From Isoetes taiwanensis (Eukaryota; Streptophyta; Lycopodiopsida; Isoetales; Isoetaceae), in the NCBI GenBank assembly GCA_021234155.1, contig JAJEKV010000003.1, positions 29,373,166 through 29,437,165 of the forward strand: DNA of 64,000 nucleotides, in the 5' to 3' direction. The notes under the pieces were generated by a model, which searched no databases, was not told where the DNA came from, and saw nothing but the letters and a program-made list of their open reading frames with translations. Position numbers and translations under genes: made by a program. This document shows positions 1-12,456 of the stretch, piece by piece. Every line of letters starts with the position of its first letter. Position 1 is the first letter of the stretch.

Positions 1-539
1 TGAGACAAGCTAAAAGCATTCACTCTTGGGCCCGCGAGATCAACTTGTTATCACGGATGGCAAGCTCATCGCCCGCGATGGATCGACCACGGGCGGATCA
101 TTTTGTAGATCACTGGGCCGTCGGGCACAAAGACTCAACAAGTTTGCAACACCTATCGGTTACAAGCCAAGGGTTTGCCACTCCGCGGCTTACGAGAATA
201 CAATCAACCATGGGAAGACATGGATATTGATAAAGGCATAGCAACGCTTGGTTGACCCCTATTTGACACCTTGTAACAATGTCACATTGGTTCCACATGA
301 GGAGATTCGCCCCGGCTCCTCCTCCTCGCTCAAGAAGACACCACACCAACTCCTAGTGGCACGCCACTATTTTTCAAAATTGGTCAACATGAACATCCTG
401 TCCTACTCTGTGAGCCAGCCCACACTGTTCAGGATGATCAAGTCATTCCACACATTCAAACTCCTGCAGTAGACATAATTGATATTGGAACAAATCAACC
501 AATCCGATTGGCACGCCTCCTCGCCCGACATTCGGGGAG

Positions 540-2035
540 CAAGCCATTGTGCTATTCAAACGTTTCAAGCACATCTTTGCTTGGAGCTACAAAGACCTCC
601 GAGGTATCAAGAAAGAATTGGGACAACTCTCGATTCCCACCAAGCCAGATGCTAGACCCATCTAGCAACGATAGATCACCGGCTTAACCCAAACTACCGT
701 GAAAAGGTTAAAGTTTAAATTGACAAGCTTTTGACGATTTGGACTTATCTACGAGGTCAAACATTCAGAATGGGTAAGTCCTATTGTTATTGCCCTCAAA
801 CATAATGGAAAAATTGGCGTTTGTGTGGATTATAGAAAACTCAATCAAACCACGGACCGGGATCATTTCCCTCTCCCTTCACGGATCAAGTGTTGGAAGA
901 TGTAGCGAGGCCACGAGATGTACTCCTTCATGGACGGCTTCTCGGTTATAATCAAATATCCATTCGAAAGAAGATCAACTAAAGACTACCTTCACTACTC
1001 CATGGGGTACCTTTGCTTACAAAGTCGTTCCTTTTGGATTGTCAAACTCACCATCCACATTTCAACGCATTATGCTTGTTTGTTTTCAAGAGTACATGCA
1101 AGTTCATCCCTTTCTTTAAGTCTTTCGGGATGACTTCTCCACTTACACCCACGTTATGGACCATTTGGTAAAACTTGAACTAGTTTTTCAACGCTGATGA
1201 ATCGAATTAGCCTCAATCCGGAAAAGTGCACCTTACGTGTCACCTCACCTGTACTTCTAGGACATGTCGTGAGTCGACCTGCGGCATTACAACGGACCCG
1301 CCAAAATCAGGCGTGTCATCGGAGCATATCCACTGCGCGAATATCAAGGACACACGTTCCTTTCTTGGCAAAGTCAACTTCTATGCCACCTTTATTCCGC
1401 AATGGCACCGATTGCCGATCCAATTCACAAACCGACCGGAAATCCATACACCGGACTTGGACATCGATGCAAATCAAGCTTTTAAAGAACTCAAAGTCAA
1501 GCTCACGAAGCCCCTCTTTGGTACCACCTCAATGGGACAAACCATTCCATGTCCATGTTGATGTTTCAGGCTTTGCGATTGGGCTGTTCTAGCTCAAGAG
1601 TATGCACCAAATCGGGACAAGCCCATCGATACGCCGTGAGAAAACTCAATCTGGCGGAAGCAACTATTCGCCACGGAAAGGGAAGCCCTTGGCCTTATCT
1701 TTTTGTGTACAACGCTTTTCGACACTATCTTCTTGGTAGTCAAATTAAACTTTTATGTGGATCATCAAGCTCTTCTATATTTAATCAATAAGCCAAACCC
1801 CACGGGCGAATTGCTCGATGGATATTGATATTGCAAGAGTTTGCCCTTTTGACATTATTCACAATGGGGACGCGCTCACGGTCCCCCACTATCTTTCACG
1901 CATACACACGGATGATCCCTGGAAGGAGTTCACGATGCCCTTCCTGATGCTCAAAATGTTCTCGGTCACCGCCACGCCTCATTGGTACCACGACTATCAG
2001 CGCTTTCTCCTCGCGAGCGCCTCCGTCAAGTGACC
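540..2035 (+). pseudogene. gypsy reverse transcriptase and RNase H, broken
   Basis: Reading across frames, an FKRFKHIFAWSYKDLRG leader (about 551-605) precedes the RT. RT signatures follow: SPIVIALKHNGKI near 775, VDYRKLNQ near 824-845, a DGFS..NQI strand near 930, TPWGTFAYK..PFGLSNSP near 1000-1060, and a DDF catalytic box near 1128. After 1200 come the connection region (SLNPEKC...LLGH near 1210-1265) and the tether to RNase H (SFLGKVNFYATFIP near 1360-1395). At least five frame changes and several stops lie between these blocks, so no protein can be made. The function once was copying element RNA into DNA in cytoplasmic particles. Order and spacing to integrase are normal for Ty3/gypsy. 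Confidence 0.85.
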
Positions 2036-2089
2036 CCACTCTCTCCGGAAAGACAACTTCTGCATAAACAACAATTCCTTCGCGAAGTA

Positions 2090-3290
2090 CGAGATTATCG
2101 ATGGTTGCTTTGGCCATCTCTATAAATGTGGCAAAGACAATGTGCTCAGACGATGTGTTCTTCCTCACGGTCCCCGATCTAGTCAAACAAGCCCACGAAG
2201 GACTTGGCGATGGTCATTTCAATGGAGACAACCGCAGCAAAACTCCTCCTTCTTTGGGTATTACCGCCCACGCTTTTCAAAGATGCTCACAAATACACAC
2301 GCGCGTGTGATGTTTGTCGAGGCTTGGTAGACCCACGGCCCGTGGCGCCTCTGCCGCTCACGTCAATAGCCACGCCTCTCCCCTTTGCCAAATGGGGTAT
2401 GGATTTTGTTGGTCCCATGGACCCACCCCAATCAACACTAGGGCACGCTACATTCTAGTCTTCACGGACTATGCAACCAAATGGGCTGAAGCGTGTGCTC
2501 TACAACAACACGGCCGCTAGTACGACTAAGGTTCTCTACAAGAACATCATCACGCGATTTGGATGTCCCTTAGAATTAGTTAGTGATCGTGGAGTTCATT
2601 TCATCAATCACACTATTGCTTGAACTCACTAACTATCGCACATTCATCACGTAAAAAGCACGCCTTACTATCCCCGTGGTAATGGCTTGGTATTGGCTGA
2701 AAGCACAAACAAGGTGCTTATCCACATTCTCAAGAAGATTTGTGATCCTACAAGAAAAGATTGGCAAGATAAGTTACCTACGGTTTTATGGGCTTACAAT
2801 ACAACATACAAAGTAGCAACTGGTCAAACACCTTTTTTCGACTTGTGTATGGCCAAGAGGCTCTTATGCCTTTTGAGTTCATTTTACCCTCACTCAAATT
2901 TCGCTTAGCAAATGAAACATAATCCATCGGCAGCTTTGCAAGAACGAGTTTATCAACTGGAACAACCGGATGAACTTCAAGAGATGCTTTTCTTAGACTT
3001 CAACAAGGCAAACAACTACAAAAACAATGGCATGACAAACACATCAAAAACAAAACTTTTCAAATTGGCGACTTAGTTCTTCTTTACGACTCGAGATATC
3101 AACAACATCCCGCAAACTCAAGCTCGGATGGTTTGGGACCATACAAAATTTCCGAGATACCACATCCCGAGTTTTACAATTACAAGAATTGAATGGCACT
3201 CCATTTCCTACATTAGTCAATGGATTTCGACTCAAGAAATTTCAAACCCCTACTGCAGCATCCTTAGCTCAAGAACAAAATTTACAACAA
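2090..3290 (+). pseudogene. gypsy integrase with GPY/F-like C-terminus, broken
   Basis: A zinc-finger remnant (CDVCRG, about 2310) precedes the DDE core. The three acidic residues are readable: D in WGMDFVGP (about 2398), D in VSDRGVHF (about 2583), E in AESTNKVL (about 2698). WAYNT...TGQTPF (about 2790-2840) is the end of the core. A C-terminal module with KTFQIGDLVLLYD (about 3050-3090) and a GWFG..KISE-like strand near 3130 resembles the GPY/F module. The frame changes after the zinc finger, after the first D, around 2620 and around 2910. I saw no chromodomain, which fits a non-chromovirus lineage. The integrase of this family inserts the cDNA copy into chromosomes. Confidence 0.83.
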
Positions 3291-3969
3291 GATACCACTT
3301 GTACAAATTTATGAGAAACACTTTTCTATTATGTACAAAATTGCCCGGGCTACAATTCACCAGGGATTTTTCACCAAAACAGTCCTAAACTAAACAAAAA
3401 TTGGGAAAACCCCTATCATGCTGCTAGCATCCTTTACTTTACTCGGGGGCACTCCACTTTCGGAGGATGCGGAAGCCCCACCCGGTGCGACCACTCCGGT
3501 GAGCGATCACCTCCGGGCGTCGAAGTTTATCTCGGGTTGACGGCGGTGCCTCCAACCAAGGATCCATAGGGATCCGGCGATTCCACAAACGCCACGCGGT
3601 CGGCGTCGTCCATCTTGCATGTAATCCGGTCGCGGAAGCTCACCGGACCATTTGTTATCGAGTTCTCCATCTTCACAATTTTGGTTCTTCTCGACGAACC
3701 CAACTTCCAATTTGTAGGCGAATACCAACCCTAGCGGTTTGTTCACGAAAGGTCACCTCCACGGATATTCCGTAATCATTCCCCACCGATATTTTTGTAC
3801 TCGCACACTTTTCGACTCCTTTTTTAATATTCGACAACTGCCCCAGTTAATACCGGCCGCCATTAAAGTTTTATTCTCCCGCCAGAACTCTCACGCATCT
3901 TGGTCTCGAAGGTTGTCTCTTGAGATTCTCAATCGTCCGCGATCTTTCGACACGTGTCTCCCCGCGACT

Positions 3970-3970
<1 letters not shown>

Positions 3971-4009
<39 letters not shown>
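3971..4009 (+). repeat. A39 homopolymer
   Basis: Thirty-nine consecutive A residues between a pyrimidine-rich stretch and the ATG at 4102. A tract this long inside an old element is either a later slippage expansion or the tail of an inserted transcript; I cannot tell which. Its exact length may be unreliable in an assembly. Confidence 0.9.
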
Positions 4010-4011
<2 letters not shown>

Positions 4012-4101
4012 CTTCCCAACCGTCACTTCCACTCCTCACTTTTCACTCATACTCCACTCCGTCCTTCCGACTTCCATTACTCCGTGACCTCGACCTTCAA
4101 G

Positions 4102-4685
4102 ATGGCTTCTACCTCCAAGAACTCAACACTCAACGCGGCGCACCAATGGATCAAATACAATTCGAAAATATCAAGTTCGTTTCTTCATCCGCACCAGCTC
4201 CCACATCCGGCATCACCTATAACCTCCCGGTGAGTTCGGATTGTTTCATTTTTCTGCAGCAGAACTCCGGCTCCCAACAAGAACAAATTACAGCAATTTG
4301 TGGCTAACCCGTGAAGGCGTAAGATGGATATGCCTCCCAAGTCGATGGAAACCCTATACTCCTAAACCCTCAAACCATAGCCTCTGCCTTTTCTCTACCC
4401 AATCCGCCCAATGCCTTGTCTTACCTTGACATTGGTAAATATGATATTTCCAAATTACGCTCTATTCCTTATAATGTCTTTGCACAAACCAAGTCGTCCA
4501 CCTTTCCAAAGCAACATGATGCCTTTACCAAGTTTCTTTGGAGGAAATTTTTGGGTTACTCCATGAAGAATACCTCTATTAACGATGTTTTTTCTACCAT
4601 CCGCACGTACTATATCCTCACCAACACCACTTTGAAACAATCAATTGGACTCAACTCCTCAGACGGAGATTTCAACAGAACTTGA
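4102..4685 (+). pseudogene. Unrecognised decayed frame 3' of gypsy pol
   Basis: After a C/T-rich leader an ATG at 4102 opens a frame that soon shifts. A better run is read from about 4336 to 4685, with VDGNPILLNP, NALSYLDIGKYDISKL and KQHDAFTKFLWRKFLGY. It sits where Athila elements may carry a third frame. I recognise no domain and see no membrane segment, so an env-like role is not supported by the sequence. It could equally be a gag remnant of a second element. The base composition is like the adjoining pol region. Confidence 0.4.
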
Positions 4686-4689
4686 CGGA

Positions 4690-7240
4690 CTTCGGAAAAA
4701 TCCTAATTCTTCCTCGGATCGCCCCATGGGAGCCCACTTCCGTGCTTTCATTAATCATCGGACCCCACGCCATCATGCCCCCTTCTCCACCAAGCCAACA
4801 TCCCGACCTTATTGATGCTTTGAAAGGTCTTCAACCAAACTCTCCTCCTTCGGACCATCAATCTCGGCAGCCAACTCTGCATTTAAAAATTTCACAACCA
4901 CCGCCTCCACCTCCTGTAAATTCCAATTCTCTAAAACCTATTCCTTACGTTGATAACCAACCACCAGCTTAACCTTGTGCAACAATTCCACTTCCAGGAC
5001 TCAACAAAGCCAAAAAAACAACAAATAGCGAAGACAACAAAACTCCCATTGATCTCACGGTACTCACAAGGACACTCCACAAAGAATGACCAAGGATCTA
5101 TAAACAAGGGTGACAGATCAAAGCCATCCCATCCACCTCCTCACACCGTGGATACCTACAATGGAAGCTGTCCTCACCGCCTTGATACCCTCAGTGATCA
5201 TCACCAGAACTTCATAGCAGCCACCGGGCCGCGACACGAGTCCGTGGACCAACTCCAAGCCAAGTCATCACACCAAGACCGATTTGGTGATTGTGGAGGC
5301 CGGAGAAGAAGCCTTGCACAATCAATTCATGATCCATCGAAAAACCCTTCATCAATCCCGAAAAAATTGTCAAGGAACTCAAGGAGTCCCTCCAACAAAA
5401 GCGACACCAAGTACACCGATCTTGAGACACGCTACAACAATCCGGTGGTCACGAATAATGCTACTCGACCGAGAACAAGACACTTCATGCAGCCAACTTG
5501 ATACTTGAGTCCAAGGTCACGACTTTCGAAACCACCTTGCGAATAAGGATGCTCACATCGCATCTCCAAGGCAAGTTAGACCAGCTCCACGGCAACACCG
5601 CGCTGCAGATGCTCTTGAAATAGCTGCACTCAAAACAGACTTGCAAGCCACTCGGACTTCAAGCTCCTCCGATTCCCAACTTCTCCGACAAGTCCGGCAC
5701 CTCACACGCAAAGTCACGGAACTGCAGACCAGGTCTCCGAGCAACAAGATATCATTGCGGATTACAAGATACGCTTTTAGATAGGCGAAAGCATGCCGGA
5801 GATGATGCGTAAGAAAAAGCGAGAACAAACCTATCGACTTGCTTCCGCTATTCCCCTCGACTATCCGGCCGGCCCGGTTACCATGACTATGTGCAAGCAA
5901 GGAAAAACACTTTTCTTTTTTATTCGGCCGAGAAACAAGGGTGATACCACAAGTCCCCGACCAGAGGATATGTCGAACGACAATGGCCCTTCATGTTCGT
6001 CCATGAACGAGGGCACACTTTGTGCTCTCGTCAATTTTGATATCCTACAGGTTGCGGATCTCGACCATTTCGCTCTCAAAGACCATAGCCCCCTCGGCTT
6101 ATGTCATGCCGCGACTTCTACCCGGCACATGTTACTCGGGCTCATCCGGATAAACGCGACCGAGAACTTTAAAGGAGAGATACACATGGCCAGTTCTTTT
6201 GACCAAGAAGAACAAGTACCTCCAAGACACAAAATTTCGCAAACCGTTACCTCGTAATACATGCCTCTTCTACTGAGAAGAAGTGGAGCTATGGCTAGCT
6301 TGAACTTGGCACGCTCCTTCGGACACTATACAACTCTGAACAAGAACTTGACCTTGCACGCAGTTGTTCTTACAACATTATGCTTCCTTGCACGGTCATG
6401 CACACCTGAGCTGAAAACGAACGTCCTCCCGATGAGTGGGACCACAGACTGCGGATAAAGACATGTACATTCCAAGCATGGGAGATGCGATTACCAAACA
6501 AACTACACGAGAAGATATTATTGAATTCCAAGAACAGATGCGGGATGACCGCACCAACCCCCAAACAACCGAGTACACTAGCAAGCTTTGGATGCCCACC
6601 TCGATCAAGGTCAATTCCCCAAAGATGGAGACAAGAATTCGGACTAACAAGTCAAAGAACATGCGATTGGACACCCACGGCAATTGCAGCAGACAAACGT
6701 TGGGACCCACGCTTCATCCGCAGACGCAAATGGCGTGAGGATGAAACTTTGGACAACACCAACAACCGGATATACATGCCCAATGCGTGTTAGGTGGAAG
6801 ACGCCGAATGCAATTTACGGTCTTGTAACCTTCCTTGCCAAGGCCAAAACTTCAGCTGATCCATCCAGTATTTCGGCAAGCGAATGCAATGCGGCACTCA
6901 TGACCATACTCCGGTAGTATGCGAAAACGCAAAGTGCCGGATCCATTTTGCAACCCCAATGCAAATCTTTGGAAAGTTCGGGTTGGACCTTGTCTTATAC
7001 ATGGAGATCACAAATCTTCCATCCCGAGATCCACGCCACGGCTGGAGAACATGATTTCCCGGCTTTCTCATAGGAGCGGCCAATGTTTGGCATCCGGACT
7101 CAAGCAAATCTGGAAAAGAGACGAACAACACTCAGTGAATACAGTAAGCTGAGCCTCCCTCATCTCTATGTTCAAGATCAGAAAGAGGAACGAGGATTCC
7201 CACCCCTAATTCATGCCCCTTTTCTAGCCAATAAGTGTAG
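4690..7240 (+). other. Non-pol 3' region of the gypsy element, no recognised gene
   Basis: C-rich, frame-interrupted sequence between the unrecognised frame and the polypurine tract. Short proline- and serine-rich runs (about 4780-4970) and a possible coiled-coil run (about 5600-5720, LLRQVRHLTRKVTELQ) are readable, but no family could be assigned. The longest clean plus-strand run is 5793-6257. Confidence 0.4.
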
Positions 7241-7241
7241 T

Positions 7242-7860
7242 TTGGTAGGGGGAGTGTTAGCCCCTGCAGGCGGACCTGCAGTCTATACTTGCTGCATGAG
7301 GGCGAGGCCCCACCGCCCCGGTGTCCAAGAAGAGGAATCCACAAGGCCCACGGCGGGTCAAAGCTCCTCCAAGAAGCGAGAAGACCCAAAGGTAGGACCC
7401 ACGGCGGGCCACTACTTGTCTGTTAGCACGGCCGCGGACAGCTCAGATTCCTGTTCGAGTGCCCAAGTAGTGGAGCACGCGTTGTCATGATGAGGATCAG
7501 ATTCAGGCCCGTAGGCCACTCCGTGTTCCTATATATTGTAGCATTTTTGCTCCTTCAAAAAAAGGGTTCATAGTGTTCTTTGTGTCACTACTGAGCGGAT
7601 ACATCTTTGGTCGCTTTGTTGTCGCGCTCTTTTTGAGCCTTCATTGTACACTTGTTTTGATCAATGGATTGCCGTGTTCTCCACAAGTGTCTTGTGTGTT
7701 TCATTGTGTATTGCAATTCTTGGTTTTATCGAGTTTTTCTTGTTCTTTCCTCTGTTAGCAAAAATCCCGCGTGACAAGAGTGCCTCAGGATTTACCCTGC
7801 CGGACTTCAAGGATCTCACAGAGATCTGTCCCTCAGCGATCCGGCGGGACCCCAAAGCGA
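7242..7860 (+). repeat. Polypurine tract and 3' LTR-like block
   Basis: TTGGTAGGGGGAG (7242-7254) is a polypurine tract immediately followed by TGTTAG at 7255, a usual LTR start. A TATA-like CTATATATT lies near 7529 and an R/U5-like T-rich region follows. The LTR end is not certain: no inverted CTAACA terminus or 5-bp duplication was found. The block runs at most to about 7860, where the 103-bp tandem repeat takes over. Confidence 0.6.
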
Positions 7861-8375
7861 TCGTTTAACGACGTCGAGGTCGGCGTGTCACGACACGCGA
7901 GGCGAGCCAACAGGCACCAACACCATGCCAAAAAGTGACGCGTGACACGTCAGCATTGTGCAACGTCGTTCAACGACATTTTGGTGGCGCGTCTTGACAC
8001 ACAAGCAGGCCAGCTTTGCACCAGCACCATGCCACGGAGGCCAACATGAAACGTCAGCTTTGTGTGACGTCGTTCAACGATGGCACGCTGGCGCGTCTTG
8101 ACACGCAGGCTGCCAGCTTGGCAACAACCCATTTCCACGCAGGGGGCCAGCGGCGTCAGCTCTGAGGAGTCGTTGAGCGGCGACGGTGGCGTGTTTTGAC
8201 CGCCTTGAGGCGCCAAATTTGGCAGCAGTACCATGCCACGCAGGCCAATCCGACACGTCAGCCCTGATAAACGTCGTTGAACGACGTCGAAACGACGTTG
8301 TCGTCGATGTTCGACGACAACCCGTCGTTCTTCGACGTCGCGACGTCGTTGAAGGACGACTATCCCTTGTAGTGA
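7856..8375. repeat. 103-bp tandem repeat, about 4.5 units
   Basis: Successive units align at 7951, 8055, 8157 and 8259 (CAGC..TTGTG landmark), with an earlier partial unit from about 7856. Periods are 104, 102 and 102. Each unit holds a near-palindromic CGTCGTT-CAACGACG box, a GGCGCGT.TTGACACGC segment and an ACCATGCCACGCAGGCCA segment. The last part, 8270-8365, is a run of CGACGTCG/CGTCGT motifs. The block is far richer in CpG than its surroundings. Confidence 0.85.
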
Positions 8376-8649
8376 ATGTGAAAACCTTGATCTCAAGTTT
8401 TTGCGAATATCTGAATCCCTCGATCCAAGTCATCTCAGGTTTTCACTTTATCATCCCTCTTACTACAGAAAGATATTAGATGTGTAAAAAATCAAGCTAA
8501 CTAATTTATCTTCAATATTTGGGACAGTTCTTTCCAAAAATACAAGTCTTGGTCGTCTTTGGAGGCTTCAACAATAAAGTAGAATCAACCCTGGTACATC
8601 ATCAGATTCGTTCCTCTTTATTTTAAAATTTTGACAACGAACTATTTAA

Positions 8650-9410
8650 GCTACCAACTGCTTTTGGCAACCTGGTGCGTCTGCAAGTATCTAGATTTCG
8701 ACCCTTTTTTAGGCCCTCGAGGTTCCCCCAGCTCTTCACCTTTGCGCTGACGCGCGCCTGACTTCTTGTTTGCCCTACGAAGCTTGACCTCCGACAATTA
8801 CTCGAAGCTTCGCCCGCACTTATACTTAGCGCTTCGCCCCATTTGCCGCCCGTGATGTTTGAACCTCTCGTGGTGCTCCCGGTTAAGCCCCACTTTGCCC
8901 GACGTGCTCGGCCCGCTGCCCGCCCTAGAAGCTGGATCTCGACGATTGCTCAAAGCTCACCCCTTTGCAGAAGCCTTCGACCAGCTGCCGCCCTCGGCTG
9001 ACTCGACCCACGCCCTCGGGCTTTGTCCGTGTCTGAGCATATCCGGGCTCGGTATGCTCGGTTAGTTGTGCCCCATCAGGCCTTGCATGAGCTACTGAGC
9101 ACGGCCTCTGTAGGCTTGTTGGGATCGTACCTCCGGGAGGTAATGGATACGCGGACTCAGTTATGCCCCCCTGTCCGACATTAACCTCAGTTGTACTTGT
9201 GATTATGTATATAACTATGCAGTATGTCAGCATCCTTATTGCTACTAAGGTTTTTCCCCCGAAAACCCTTCGGGGCGGGGGTTTTTTAATCCTGGTAGTA
9301 ATACGCCTGCTGCTCTCTCTTTGTACTTGGGTCCCATAGGCCAGTTGGTCTCCGTGGACGATAAAATCATATTCTATTCTATTATATTCTATTCTACTCT
9401 ATAAAAAAAT
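8650..9410 (+). mobile_element. LINE-like 3' end with ATTCT tail
   Basis: GC-rich sequence with no surviving domain ends in a stem-loop (CCCCCGAAAACCC-TTCGGGGCGGGGG, about 9255-9281), a 104-bp terminal segment and a degenerate ATTCT microsatellite (about 9371-9402). The terminal 104 bp are repeated alone at 11012-11115, which shows that this is a 3' end copied independently of what lies upstream. Non-LTR elements that end in short simple repeats rather than poly(A) behave this way. The reverse transcriptase itself is not present. Confidence 0.55.
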
Positions 9411-9686
9411 CAAGCCTGGCATTGTTGGGAAATTTGTCTTTATAGGGGAGACCAAACACCTTAACAATGATAGTCTCTCTAACATATTTTGCAAATGCTC
9501 CTCTAGTCTACACCCTAATGAGTAATCAAAGGATCGTTGTGTCGTCTATGTCATATGGAATGTACGATTACACTAATAGAGCATATGGCACATTGTTAGA
9601 AGGTTTTGAAAGGATTTGTGTGTTTGTTTATTTCTTTGGCTTGTTTATGTAAGTAAATCTTGTTTACTTGTGTGAAATAACAAAAA

Positions 9687-9935
9687 TGAAATAACATATT
9701 CAAGGCCACAATGCAAAAACACGCCTGGAATGTTCTTCAAATCTTATTATAGACATTGAATTATATCTATCCCATTCTAATTGTCCTCCATTGGAGGACT
9801 ACATGAAATAACATATTCAAGGCCAGGATTGATCCACAATATAAAAATACGCCTGATAAATTCTTCAAATCTTATTATAGACATTGAGAAGTATCTCTTC
9901 CATTGTAATTGTCCTCCGTTGGTGGGCTACATGAC
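9687..9935. repeat. Tandem duplication, about 117-130 bp, two units
   Basis: TGAAATAACATATTCAAGGCCA begins both copies, at 9687 and 9804. Both continue through ACGCCTG, TTCTTCAAATCTTATTATA and ATTGTCCTCC.TTGG. Otherwise 9410-10270 holds only AT-rich sequence with no supported gene. Confidence 0.8.
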
Positions 9936-10275
9936 CATTTATACAAAAGCATATGCACTATTTCATTATAATTTCTTTCTAGAATTAATGTGCATGTCAA
10001 CCAATATAAATACCCTTTTGCAATACCTTTTGCAAGAACATTTGTCACCTTTAAGGAAGAACAATCATCTCTTTTTCCATCTTCAAATATAGATTACAGC
10101 CTACAATACTTTACACAATAGAGTCTAAGTTATCTCCCTTCCAGCCAAGTACAACATAGAAGATTGAAATGCAAACAAATATTAGATTATGCAAACCTAT
10201 CGGCTAATGTTTCATTGAAGTAATATTACATCTGTAAAATGCAAGCTGAAAATGAAATATATTCCTCCATGAAAT

Positions 10276-11300
10276 CTACATCGGGTTATCAGCAATGTCA
10301 AAGGAATTGGAAGGCCCCAAACACATCAAGAATTGTAATACCGTCCAGATCTGAGCTTGCAGATGCTGCAATGGGTGAGGCATTTGTTGCTTTAACCAAC
10401 AGAAAATAACTGACACCATAGCACCAATTTGCAAGACTTGAGATATGGGTAAAAGGCTCAATATTTAGCATGCTCCAGTGTAAAAAAAAAACATAATTAT
10501 TACCTCTATGTTTCTCAATCTGGGAGCAAAGTTCACCATGCGATTGTGAAATAGAAATTAAAGTCAACCAAGTTAATCAAACAAAATGAACAACCCTTAC
10601 ACAGGAAGCTTGCCATTAACCTGAAGTTAAGTCAATGTATTTCAAAGATTACACTCATAAAAAGACGACAAAGACTATGGTCACGGTCTATCTCCTTTTT
10701 GTTTTTCGATTGTAGCTTGAAAAGATAATAAGATTAGGGAACATATTACTTACAGTTTCAACATATCAAATCCATCATCTCCAAATCGCTCATCCATGTA
10801 AAAGAAAGAATAGCAAGCCTCTGAAAAAAACAACCCCAAGTGCGGTCTGCTAAGATCTGAAACTGCTTTGACTATTCGAAAATCATAAATTAAAAATGGG
10901 AAAAAATAGAGCATATATGGAACTTCTGCTGCATGAAGATTCGTGGTTGCAGATGCAAGCACTGGCCGAAAAATATAAAAGAACAGAGCATATGGATCTC
11001 TGGTCTCCTTGGGTTTTTTAATCCTGGTAGTAATACGCCTGCTGCTCTCTCTTTGTACTTGGGTCCCATAGGCCAGTTGGTCTCCGTGGACGATAAAATC
11101 ATATTCTATTCTATTCTTATTGAGAGAAAAGCCCTCTGTTATGCCCGAATCTATATGGCTCACATATTTGTAAGGTAATTTAACTGTCGTAATATGCTGC
11201 CAAATGCAAGGGATTTGCCTTAGATGCCCTTTCTCAGCATCAACATCGGCATCTATCACAGCCTTCAAATCTCCTATTACAGAAATGTTGTGCATAGCAC
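10276..11300 (-). pseudogene. Unrecognised coding-like minus-strand region, interrupted
   Basis: Two minus-strand runs, 10567-10298 (89 codons) and 11295-10750 (181 codons), have plant-like codon usage in parts, for example SDLDGITILDVFGAF and VIGDLKAVIDADVDAEKGH. The second run is not a natural protein: at 11012-11115 it contains the antisense of the LINE-like 3' tail. I recognise no family. Most likely these are exons of a decayed or captured gene, later hit by the tail insertion. Confidence 0.35.
11012..11115 (+). mobile_element. Short 3' tail copy of the LINE-like element
   Basis: This segment matches 9281-9383 base for base by eye, from GGTTTTTTAATCCTGG to the ATTCTATTCTATT tail. It is a severely 5'-truncated insertion in the same orientation. 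No clear target-site duplication was found. Confidence 0.75.
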
Positions 11301-12380
11301 AAAGGCAATGTCACTTGGAAAAAACTGATGTATCTATTTATTTCAAGAAAACATTATTACCAGTAGATCATGTAATCTCATTCATTTTGTTGACTGTGCA
11401 GAATACTCAATAGAAAATTAAAGGGAAACTTTTTATCTGAATAAAGATGCAATCAAAGAAGCAAAGTGACCGCGCTTAGGTTAGCCTCCAACTCGTACCT
11501 AAGAAAGTAAATGCTCAAAATCTCCCCGAATAGTTTGTACTATGTTTAAAAACATGAAGAGTTAGATTAATCCTGCAATAGAGAGGTCTACTACATTTGA
11601 AAATGGTGAATACAGAGAATGAATGGAATATAAAGAAAGCTTTTACCTTTGTTCTAAAAGAAAGCTGTAGTAGTAAAGCTCAAGTCCAGAGTACATCAGA
11701 CTGGAACTTCGGCTCCATAAGTTCCAGCTCCATAATTGCATCAACCAAGAAATCTACATAGAGAATCCATATCTCCACGTGAATCCATATCTCCAGATCC
11801 TAAATCCAGCAAAATGAAAGTTTAATAAGAATACGGCTCTTGGTAAAATGGAAGCTTGAACTTCGTTTTACCTCTACCTAAGCACAATCCAGTCGATTTT
11901 GTTGGTGATCCAAACTTTAAGAAACGACAACTCTGATCAAGCTCAAGATGATGCAAAGGAAGGCGAAAGGGAGGCCAAGCAGGAAGCCGCAGGGGCGGCA
12001 ATCCTCGCAGCACATATTGGCGTAGTTAGAAAAATCCACGCGTTCTGATGCACAAAACTCATTGCAAAAGACTTTTGCAAAGCCATAGCTGGACTTGGCT
12101 CAGTCATAGCAACCCAGCCATAGCTGGACTTAGCTAATGGTACATCATACATTAGATTTACAAAGGAAATGCTAGTACACCTGATCCATATTTTATGTAT
12201 GCAATTTTCGATCATTGTTGTATAACTTAGGGAATCAGCTCAGAAGGATGCAATTATATAATAATAAACACGATGCAGTAATGGCAACTTTTAACATGTA
12301 GTTATGAGAGGAACTTATAGCTCTTTTGATTAGCAAATATTTGATTAGAATATTAAGTTTCAAGTAACAATTGCATTATG
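11300..12380. other. No supported gene
   Basis: AT-rich sequence. A GC-richer patch at 11940-12010 encodes a short Ala/Glu-rich run on the plus strand but has no recognisable family or exon boundaries. Confidence 0.5.
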
Positions 12381-12385
12381 TACTA

Positions 12386-12456
12386 GGGAAACTACGGTTC
12401 GAGAAGATTCCACGAGGGAATATTCCCGAGGGAATCTTCGAGATACGTAGTTTCCC
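12386..12456. repeat. 71-bp imperfect palindrome
   Basis: GGGAAACTACG...GAGAAGATTCC on the left pairs with GGAATCTTCGAGA..CGTAGTTTCCC on the right, centred on GGGAATATTCCC. It could form a cruciform or a long RNA hairpin. It sits just left of the inverted-ended unit that starts at 12463. Confidence 0.85.

Larger units (their letters stand above)
1..7860 (+). mobile_element. Decayed Ty3/gypsy retrotransposon, Athila-like, 3' portion
   Basis: Pol domains are in Ty3/gypsy order on the plus strand: RT, RNase H, then integrase. They are followed by about 3.7 kb without pol homology, a polypurine tract and an LTR-like block. The RT wording (VDYRKLN, DHFPLP, a GTFAYK..PFGL block) resembles the Athila branch, and Athila elements are known for a long 3' region after pol, sometimes with an env-like frame. 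The 5' LTR, gag and protease are outside the window or unrecognisable. Many stops and frameshifts show an old, inactive copy. The lineage call is inference; the gypsy call is firm. The right end is uncertain because I could not find a terminal CA or target-site duplication. Confidence 0.85.

Noticed and set aside
10750-11295. 181-residue minus-strand protein
   Set aside because: About 35 residues are the antisense of a LINE-like tail insertion, so it is not one natural protein.
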